Shown: piece by piece, positions 56,631 through 64,000 of the stretch
Layout: the number at the start of each line of letters is the position of its first letter
Position numbering within the stretch: the first letter of the stretch is position 1
NCBI GenBank assembly: GCA_039720395.1
Contig: CM077832.1
Location: forward strand, 15,318,966-15,382,965
From: Liquidambar formosana
Taxonomy: Eukaryota > Streptophyta > Magnoliopsida > Saxifragales > Altingiaceae
DNA length: 64,000 nt
Direction: 5' to 3'
The notes under the pieces: model-generated
The model's database searches: none
Told to the model about the DNA's origin: nothing
What the model saw: the letters and a program-made list of their open reading frames with translations, nothing else
Translations under genes and position numbers: made by a program

Positions 56631-57060
56631 AATTGAAACGTAACCCAATCACGACCGTCGATGCAGGGACACTCATCATGACGAGCGCCACCATCCCAAG
56701 AGCCAAACTAGGCCTAGTATTCACCAACTACGACTGCAACAACCCCACCGCCTTACAAACACCGTCGTCGTAGCACGTGTAATACCGCCTCTCCCACTCC
56801 ATCCATTCCGCCGGCGGCTCGTGGTTCCGCTCCACCATTTTCATCCCGTGAATGCGTTTTCTCAATATGATTTTGCTTTCATTGACGAGCCGGCCGCTGT
56901 AATGATCCCACTCGTAGGAGTCTCCGCCGGCGGCGAAAACTCTGCCACCACTGCTACGTCTCTTTCTGCTTTGTTGCAACCCCATTTTTGGGCATTGGGT
57001 TCTCACGGTGGAAAAAGAGGGTGGACGGAGGATTGAGGAGCGTAGAGAAATTGCTTCCAT
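56629..57060 (-). pseudogene. CCG-binding protein 1/MEE14-like, copy 5 (one nonsense codon)
   Basis: From ATG 57058-57060 the frame reads MEAISLRSSILRPPS and then the family core RLVNESKIILRKRIHGMKMV, PPAEWMEWERRYY and AVGLLQS. A TAG at 56728-56730 follows, where copies 3 and 4 have Tyr. Reading past it, the frame stays open for 32 more codons (VNTRPSLALGMVALVMMSVP and on) to a TAA at 56629-56631, giving the full family length with its hydrophobic tail. As written, the product would be about 110 residues without the membrane segment. It is the most diverged copy and uses more GC. It could be a recent pseudogene, a soluble variant or a sequencing error. Confidence 0.8.
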
Positions 57061-57117
57061 GGATGAGAAAGTCACTATTCAAATGAAAAAGATGGAGGAG
57101 GAGATGGATTTGGTTCT

Positions 57118-57127
57118 CTATTTATAG
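57118..57127 (-). promoter_or_regulatory. TATA box of copy 5
   Basis: CTATAAATAG on the minus strand lies about 60 bp above the ATG. A retroelement LTR begins 24 bp further upstream at 57151. Confidence 0.55.
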
Positions 57128-57150
57128 ATCTATTTGAGAGCTTAGCTTAA

Positions 57151-57413
57151 TGTCACGGATCCCTGCCTCACATCGGATAGGCATTGAAAAATCTTGGGTA
57201 TATAAGTGTGGAGGGCAACTCCACCTAATCCTAGTCTTGTGGATGATAGTGTATAATGACGTCAAGCGCTTGAGCCCACGGGATACTAAGTGCGGCCAAG
57301 TATGGGGTCACTTACAGTTGTGAGGGGTACGGAGTGTGGACATGTAAGCAGGGTGAGAGCCACCAACGTCTTTACTGGACTAACTTTTTGAATTGGAGAC
57401 CCAGCACGTGACA
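57151..57413. mobile_element. Short TRIM-like solo LTR just upstream of copy 5
   Basis: TGTCACGGATCC to CACGTGACA (263 bp), with inverted TGTCAC/GTGACA ends, GCCTCACATCGGATAGGC and TGGGTATATAAGTGTGG, the usual phrases of small plant TRIM/LTR sequences. The flanks are CTTAA and TTAGA, so the target duplication is not clear. It separates the copy 5 core promoter from any distal elements. Confidence 0.55.
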
Positions 57414-58602
57414 TTAGACTAGAAAATATGGTGAATTAATCCTTGAAATTATTACCCCTAAGGAACCAATCATCCACCCGGATTTTTTTAATTGTGTGTA
57501 CTCAAGTTAGTGGTGATCTTACTTGAGACCAAGAAATAATTGGGTCAAAAGTTCAGACACCTTGAGGCGATAGCCAAAAAAAAAAGAAAAAAAAGGAAAT
57601 TAGGAACATTAATCCCTAGTAACAAATAAGGTCATCACTCATTCTGTATTGATTAATGATCGTAATAAAGTTCAACTAATGGTCTTGAGATGGAGAAATT
57701 ATTTCATGAACCGGGTGTAATGTACTGCCTTCTCACATTTGCCAGTCACGTGATATGTGGAATATGAGAGAAGGGTACATTGCACCTAGCACATGCAATA
57801 AATTTTCCTAAGAAATTGGGAAGTTGAATTTGAAACCTATTTATTAGAGAGTAAAAATAAATAAATGATCATACCTCTTTGCTTAGGGGGAAACTGGTTT
57901 CTCAAAAACAATTCCCACAAATGAGAAAGATGAAAATTTTGAGAATTCATTGTTTTCATCCTGTTTGCAATTGTTAAGAGACCGAAGTTTTGAAAACACA
58001 ACCTACTACCTTATGAATTTTTTGAAAATCATCTATTTATAAAAAATTAAAAAATAAATAAACTCACAAAAATCAATTTCCATAAAGCCCTAATAATCTA
58101 CTTCTCTTTTTTTCTTTTTTCTTTTTTGGTACAATTGAAAGGGATCGAATCCCTAACCTACCCTTTACCCCACCCTCCTTCACCACTAGGTTAGCCCTAA
58201 TGGCTTTCTACTAACTTGTTTTCAACGGTTTTTAGTTCATCCCATTCTCAAAAACACATTGCTCGAAATCCGATATTGGAGGATCCAAGATTAACGGTGC
58301 ATATTTGAAGGCCCAGTCTTCGTCAGTCCAGCTTTCCTCTTGACGGACCAAAACTATGGCTCAACTTTGTTTAAGACAACCCAAAACTCAACCGACCTTA
58401 CCCGCAAGTAAAATGCCATATACTTGTGGTTTCTCTTTGTTGCCAATTATCTAACACTATGTGTTTTGTATTTTTTTTTTTTTTTTAAAGGAAAATTTAA
58501 ATTTCCTTGGTGGTGTACTGGTGTATAGCAATATGGGCCTATAAATAAATTTTTTTAAAAAAAATGGGGTGCCAATAGTCATCCTTTTTTATTTTTATAT
58601 TG
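57414..58602. other. Spacer, no gene seen
   Basis: AT-rich DNA. GGGATCGAATCCCTAACCTA and CACTAGGTTAGCCCTAATGG near 58141-58203 look like the end of a tRNA-related or LINE-type repeat. Poly-T lies at 58470-58486. Confidence 0.45.
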
Positions 58603-59023
58603 AGGCCAACTATTGTTACCTGCAACTTTATTTGTACCCCCACTTAACTTAAACTTTACAAGGTTTTATAAAAAAAATATAAAAGGTTTTCATAAAAATT
58701 GGTCGCATCGTTCGGTAAAAACCATCTCTTCATTTTGGACAATTTTGTAAAATAAAGTTTTTCTAAAATCTCTCGTTTAGGTGAACTTTTTGATCATTTA
58801 CAATCTTCATTTTTGTAAAAATAAAACATAAATTATAAATTACCAAAAATTCCACTTAAACGACAGATTTTGGAAAAACTTTTCCTTGTAAAGTTATTCA
58901 AAGTGATATTTTCTAGTGCATAATACAACGAGTTTTTATGAAAACCTTTTATATTTTTAATAAAACCTTGAAAAGTTTAATTAAGTGGGGGTGCAAATAA
59001 AGTTGGGGGTGCAATAGCCACCC
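58603..59023. mobile_element. MITE, family C, copy 3 (most complete)
   Basis: The left end GGCCAACTATTGTTACCTGC with AACTTTATTTGTACCCCC, and the reverse complement of the right end, GGGTGGCTATTGCACCCCCA with ACTTTATTTGCACCCCC, are terminal inverted repeats. The arms continue inward through ACAAGGTTTTATAAAA and ATATAAAAGGTTTTCAT. The whole 421 bp is a long foldback with no coding. Confidence 0.8.
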
Positions 59024-59264
59024 TCTTTTATGCTTCAGGCTTTTTTGGGTTACCCCTGACCTGCTGGACTGCATTCTAAATCCTAGGCCCAGCCCACGAA
59101 ACCACGTAATTAGCAGGTTTGTCTGTAAGGAAACAAAGATGCATTATCAGGACAAAGTGCTTTGACAAAAAAATATTTGCCCAAATACATAGTAGTATGA
59201 AACAACCAAGAAGCTCGGGCAATTGACGTGAATGGTGCATTCATTGTGGGAAATCTCAATTGGA

Positions 59265-62227
59265 TCAATCATCGTAGGAAGAGTGAGGAGCAGCAGTGCA
59301 TCCTGGATCAAAGGGATCTTCAGACCCACAGCAATGCCAGTATTGGAAAACTTGGCCAGAGTCAGCAGTGTTCATTGTGCCACCGCTGTACACGCTCTCA
59401 AACTTTCTCTTTGTTTCTCCTGAAAGAGACTTTTAAGGAGTGGAAAGAGATGCAACAATATCAGAACTAATTAGATTTTAGCAAGTCAGCCAAACTAGAA
59501 CATATGAGCTTAAATAGATTGCATTTATTCCCTTCATTCCTAATCGATATCATCTAACTAAATTTAAACAGAATGACTGAATGGAATGCTCTGATTTCTA
59601 TTTTCTCTCTCTTATTTTCCCGAAAGATCATGGAATGCTTTGATGAATATAAGGACAGTATCAGAAGATATCTTGACCTACTCAAAAATTTCAGAATATT
59701 GCATATTGCAGAGTATATATAGCCAGATAATTTGCTTCTATTGAATTAAATTGAAATTCCTCAGTTTCTCCTTTTTTCCATTCCTCATGTAAATAATCCT
59801 AGGAATGAATATAAATGAAAAAGGTACAGAAAGCCTTGACAGACTTTTGAACAATAAGTTTTACTTCTTTCTTTTTTCTTTTTTTCTTTAAACAGTGGTA
59901 ATATAATATAATAGTGTAATATTATGCAAGCGTTTGTGAGATCCTTTGACACCCTACAAGGAGTGGAGAATCCACACTAGTCCTTATCCAAAATATCATT
60001 GACAAAAGGGGAAAAATAAGCAACAATGAGAGAAACTAGATTATACAAAACAACCAGAACAGCTCCCAGACACAAATAAGAATTCCCTATCAGCAAACTG
60101 AAAACAATCAACCTTTCCCTAACTGAGAGGAAGGGGAACCTTTTATCTTAACATACTTAGACTTCTCCACAATATTGGGAGCCTTAAAATTGTAGCTCTA
60201 ACCAGACAGATCCCAACTTCAGAGCTAGAAATATAAACAACTCCGCCGCTCAAATGAGACATGGACTTCTAGGGAACCCCAGGCTGAAAGGAGTCATTCT
60301 TGTTCTCAATGTTCTAAACAGAATTTAATTCGACCAGTGCCTAAGTAAGCAATCATCATATCATTCTCCTTACTAAAAGAAACTCAGTCAGAAGCTTTGG
60401 AAAGCACCACAAACAGGTTGAGAGAAATATGAATATGGAATTAGTAAGAGTTATGAGATAACTTCTAGGAGTTTATGGCTTGAGTGGGTATTAAATAACA
60501 TCTAGGAGAGGTACTAGGCTCTATTGAGTATTAGATAACATCTACAAGGAGTAACTGTTCCTTCTCATGCCCACATAGTAAGGGATAATTCTAATAGGTA
60601 CTAAGATTACAATTGAATGTTTGGTTTAAATATCAATAGGAAAAATATATAAACATCAAAATCGCAGAGGACTCGTGTAATGTTATTTGCTTGGATCATT
60701 AAAAAAACAACAACAAAAAAATTCTACAAAGTTCATGGAGACCAGTTTATATCATGAAGGATATATTTGATTTTATGAATCTGATATATATGCCATCTCA
60801 TGAAACTCAAAGGCGTGCCTTCTCTTCTTTTATTTTTTTACATTTCATGATGCAAAAGTGGACCTTCTTTTTAATGGCGGAGCATATCATTGGTCTTCTA
60901 CTGTGGGGCAGATCCTTAACTATATCTTTGGATGTGTTAACTATAATTATTTAATCTCTTAGCAAGTGAAGGGAAATCCTCTTACCTCAGATCCCTGCTT
61001 ATGTTCCTTTCTTTCCTTCTTAATAAGAACTTAAAATAATCCATAATAAATATGTTTTAAAGTACTTTTATTTCCTCCTTTTTCTCGGGGGGAGGGGTGG
61101 GGTGTTGGAAGGGTGCTGGCGATTCTAAAAGGGCAAGCATCCAAGGTGGTTCTTCATCAAAGATGGTTGTTGAAATATGGACAAGCACCTAAGTTGGTTG
61201 TTTTTTTTTTTTTTTTTTTTCTAATTAATTATGAAGAGCACCTAAGTTGCTTGGTCAATAGATATGGTTCATGTTGAAATCTAAACAAGTGTCCAAGATG
61301 GTCAGCAGCCAATGTCGTGATTAAAATAATGAAAAGACGAAATACAAATAGATCCTTAAATACATTGATTAAAAAAAAAAATGAAAAAAAAATAGATCCT
61401 TAAATATCTAAACAGCAAAATTAACAATGTGATTCACAACCAAAAGCTAAAGCTAACGGTTAAAATACGTACAAGGAAACTATATCTCAATATCACCTCC
61501 TAAAATTTGTGCCCACCACATAAAGGAAGAAAACACCCTTCCAAGTAATAAAGATACCTCATTTGGGATGATCCCAGAACAAGGTGCAAGTATGCAACAA
61601 AATCAGTAGATTGGTGTGATATTTCGAAAACCAATTTCATTCCTAACTAAAAACAAAATTAAAGTATATGACCCAAAACTAATCTACCTCAATGCTTAAA
61701 TAACGATCAACACCCTGGAATCATAGTGCCTAAAAGTATGGTATGTTAATAAGAACACAGAGAGAAGGCTCATTATCAGAACTGCGTTACAGGGAAGTGA
61801 GTATGAAAACACAGTTAGGACTATAACAAGCAAGCATCAAACAATAAATGCAACCACAAGATGCAATTCGCATCATCAATCAATTGTTACCACGAGTATG
61901 AAACAAGACTAGAAAAAACAAATGCGCTACTCATGCGGATTGGCAATTATCCACCCTCAAGAGAGTTAGGGAGATGAACATCGGAGTCAGCTGAATTCTA
62001 CACGGGCTTTGTGAGTAAGTTTAACAATGTGATTAACTGATTCGGCCTCAATTATGAAGGTGGTCCATTAAGGCACTTCGATTAAATAAACAGCAATTAA
62101 CTGGCTAATGGTAAAGAAAAACTACAACATGACTAGCAGAATTTAGCAGTTCAAAATGGTGAAAGATCAAATTTCTAGCAAAGCGTGAGAGTTCCATTTA
62201 CTGAAATACGTATATACATTGAAATAC

Positions 62228-62279
<52 letters not shown>

Positions 62280-62571
62280 TATTGTGAGGAGAGTATGAGA
62301 GGGATGATGGGTTACCGCCGAAATGAGCAGTGTGAAAGCGGCAAGCGCGAGGGTGATTGAGCGACGGATCGAATTGGGATTTGCAGTTCTTGCAAGTTCT
62401 GAGGGTTTGGTTAGGGTTTGATGAGCATCGAATTGGAGGGAATTGCAGGGAAGCAAGGCTCGTCTTCACCGGTGGTCGACGGAGGACAAGAAGAAATTGC
62501 GGTGGATTTTGTTGGAGAGAACACAAGCGAGTGAGTGAAGGAAGAACGAAAGACGCCATTTTTACTGTCAT
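59265..62571 (-). CDS. Small Cys/His-rich CHORD-like protein, predicted plastid-targeted, 2 exons, 136 aa
   Basis: Exon 1 (62571 down to 62316) ends GGCG/GTAAC. Exon 2 (59419 down to 59265) follows TTTCAG and ends in TGA, and they join in phase to 136 residues. A second in-frame ATG (62559, MASFVLPSL) is the other possible start. Residues up to about 50 are rich in Ser, Arg, Pro and Leu, as in a plastid transit peptide. The mature part has CKNCKSQFDPSLNHPRACRF (about 62-81), HTAHFGG, then ETKRKFESVYSGGTM, QYWHCCGSEDPFDPGC and APHSSYDD. This C..C...N...C..H...W.CC...GC..H order resembles a zinc-binding CHORD module. I recall near-identical uncharacterised proteins in other plants but no established function. 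The 2.9-kb intron is long for so small a gene. Confidence 0.82.
59430..62300. other. Long intron of the CHORD-like gene
   Basis: No other gene is seen. A T-rich stretch with a LINE-like trailer lies near 59867-60250, a G-run at 61087-61101, a poly-T of about 20 at 61200-61220, and related CACCTAAGTTGGTTG / CACCTAAGTTGCTTG phrases flank that poly-T. Confidence 0.5.
62233..62275. repeat. (GT)n microsatellite at the start of the intron
   Basis: About 21 GT units lie within about 80 bases of the exon 1 donor of the CHORD-like gene (CA repeats in the transcript). CA-rich tracts near a donor can affect splicing and are length-variable. Confidence 0.95.
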
Positions 62572-62586
62572 TACGAAAAAAGGTAG

Positions 62587-62625
62587 GTTTAGGGTTAGGG
62601 TTAGGGTTGGGGTTGGGGTGGGGGT
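62587..62625 (-). promoter_or_regulatory. Telo-box-like cluster above the CHORD-like gene
   Basis: On the minus strand it reads a run of AACCCTAA units with AACCCC variants (plus: TTTAGGGTTAGGG, then GGGTTGGGGTTGGGG). Telo boxes are common close to the transcription start of plant genes for translation and plastid or cell-growth functions. It lies 15-55 bp above the chosen ATG, so probably in the leader or core promoter. Confidence 0.5.
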
Positions 62626-62639
62626 TTTTGAATGGTGGG

Positions 62640-64000
62640 AAAAATTAACGGTACAACAAGACAAAGGTTGTGCATAGAACGCCGTCTATTCTCGTGGGAA
62701 ATCTATAAGTTGGACCAACAGAATTTGCGCTTACTTTTGACACTGCCGTTTTGCTAAATGGGGTGGAGAGCTTTGTGATGTTAGCTTTTTAGAATGCTTA
62801 TGAAGTCCATGGTTTAAGAATTAAAAGTAAAAATCAAGTATAAAAATTGTGTCTCCTAATTCTATCCTAGTTTATAAGGATAAAAGTTTTTGTTTGGTTG
62901 GTGAGAAAATTAAAAAAAAAAAAAACTTTGATAACACGAGTAATCTCCTAAGTTTGCAATATCATGTGAAAATATCTCATTGGTGAAAACGATATTTCAC
63001 AATTTTCCGTAATGATTTTAATCTTAAAAAAATAAATAAATAATAATAAATAAAGAAGTTTCAAACTTTAGGAGTCTATTTATCCTATTTTAAAGACAAT
63101 GAGTGAAAAGTAATTCTTGCTCAAAATTCAGATGGGTCAATGCATAATTTTTCCTAAAGTTTATTATACATTGTTTGTTTCAAGGTCAAATTGTTAGACT
63201 CTTTTTCGTACATTCATTCGAATTAAGGTCACAATAGTGTTTTCCAATCCGAGCCAAATCTGGTATATATAAAAAAATTTGTCCAAGCTTAACCATTGAC
63301 CGAGTTGGGTTCAAATTGGGTGGACCAAGGATGTGATTGTTTTGTGATTGGAAGTTGTTGTGGATCATTATTGGCTAGTTTCCACTCTTGAAGATGATTC
63401 CAAAATTACCCTCGTAGGCAACAGCCAATGCTCGCCGCTGAATCTTACACGATATATATTTATATTTGTCTAGAAATTACAAGAGATAGACCATTTGAAG
63501 AATATTTGTATGAAGGTTTAAAAGTCTCAAATGAAGTGCTAATGAGCAATAAGCAAATGGTATCTTATTTGATCAACCCAAACTACCCTTGTGGCTCAAC
63601 TTAGGAATAACAATGCCACAATTTTGAGTTGACACATGAAAATGAACTAAAAGCATTTTTGCAAACCAAACCAAATAAGAGATTGATGCATTAGCAAACA
63701 ATTTAAAATGACACCATTTTGAGTTAACGACACAATCACACAAATATTGTGTCATTACTTCACTTTTGGTGCAAAAAAGACTTTGTGTTTCAATATTCAA
63801 TAAACGCCTGCTTCAAAGGCGGTGGTAGTAGGGCTTGATTGGTAGCTTACGTAATACTATGTGATGCCCCATGGGCAATTTTTAGTATTATATGTGAAGA
63901 GTCCTTTTATCATCAAGTGCATTTGATCACTTGACGTGACTTTGTATTAAGTGCACTATAAAATTCTTATTTGTAAATTGTATTTTGTGAAACTAATTAT
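62640..64000. other. Right edge, no gene recognised
   Basis: AT-rich DNA with A-runs at 62910-62923 and a (TAAA)n tract at 63027-63050. The frames present are short and carry no recognisable product. The opening part is the putative promoter side of the CHORD-like gene. Confidence 0.5.

Noticed and set aside
57151..57413. Cassandra-type TRIM with a 5S rRNA-like core.
   Set aside because: The ends and TATA phrase fit a TRIM, but the 5S-like internal control region was not found, so no rRNA-related call is made.
58141..58203. A possible tRNA gene because of GGGATCGAATCCCT.
   Set aside because: Only a B-box-like phrase is present; no cloverleaf, acceptor stem or A box could be formed around it.
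62357..62677. A 106-residue plus-strand frame over the right-hand gene.
   Set aside because: It is the opposite-strand shadow of exon 1 of the CHORD-like gene. The minus frame has splice-linked homology and conserved Cys/His residues, the plus frame has none.

Overview
This window is nuclear DNA of a flowering plant, most likely a eudicot. It has introns with GT/AG borders, AT-rich non-coding DNA, many plant transposon families, and a CACTA (En/Spm-type) element with TNP2-like and TNPA-like genes. No bacterial or organellar gene organisation is visible. The species cannot be named from the sequence.

The host gene content is small. A tandem cluster of one small gene family lies on the minus strand. 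The family resembles plant CCG-binding protein 1/MEE14: about 150 residues, a plastid-transit-like N-terminus and one C-terminal hydrophobic segment. Five copies are recognisable: intact at 8499-8948 and 53452-53895, broken by a 1-base deletion at 18466-18941, shattered at 47470-48409, and cut short by one nonsense codon at 56629-57060. Flanking DNA repeats along with the genes, so whole gene-plus-upstream blocks were duplicated. At the right end, a two-exon minus-strand gene (62571 down to 59265) encodes a 136-residue Cys/His-rich, CHORD-like protein with a predicted plastid transit peptide.

The centre is one 25,076-bp CACTA element (22288-47363) with perfect 13-bp terminal inverted repeats. 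It sits between copies 2 and 3 of the cluster. Both transposition genes can be spliced in silico into uninterrupted frames: a 1,126-residue TNP2-like transposase (27228-30899) and a 427-residue TNPA-like protein (31300-35649). The element therefore looks autonomous. Between the second gene and the right end lie about 11 kb of extra DNA. This DNA carries exons of a sterol 3-beta-glucosyltransferase (UGT80B-like), an exon resembling COP9 signalosome subunit 3 followed by tandem partial copies of itself, an unassigned coding-like stretch, a CT-rich leader-like stretch and a LINE tail. The right end closes with about 620 bp of palindromic CCGACGG/CCGTCGG subterminal repeats; the left end has almost none.

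The remainder is transposon debris, often nested. At 268-3284 there is a 3.0-kb solo LTR with perfect GATGT target duplications. At 4362-7727 there is a Helitron-like element holding a second solo LTR. At 12175-15305 a MITE is split by a 2.7-kb inverted-terminal-repeat element that itself holds a Copia-type LTR. Three copies each of two MITE families, a TRIM-like LTR, several poly-A LINE tails and many microsatellites fill the spaces.

Gene models were built by eye from splice signals and protein similarity remembered from known families. No database search was run.
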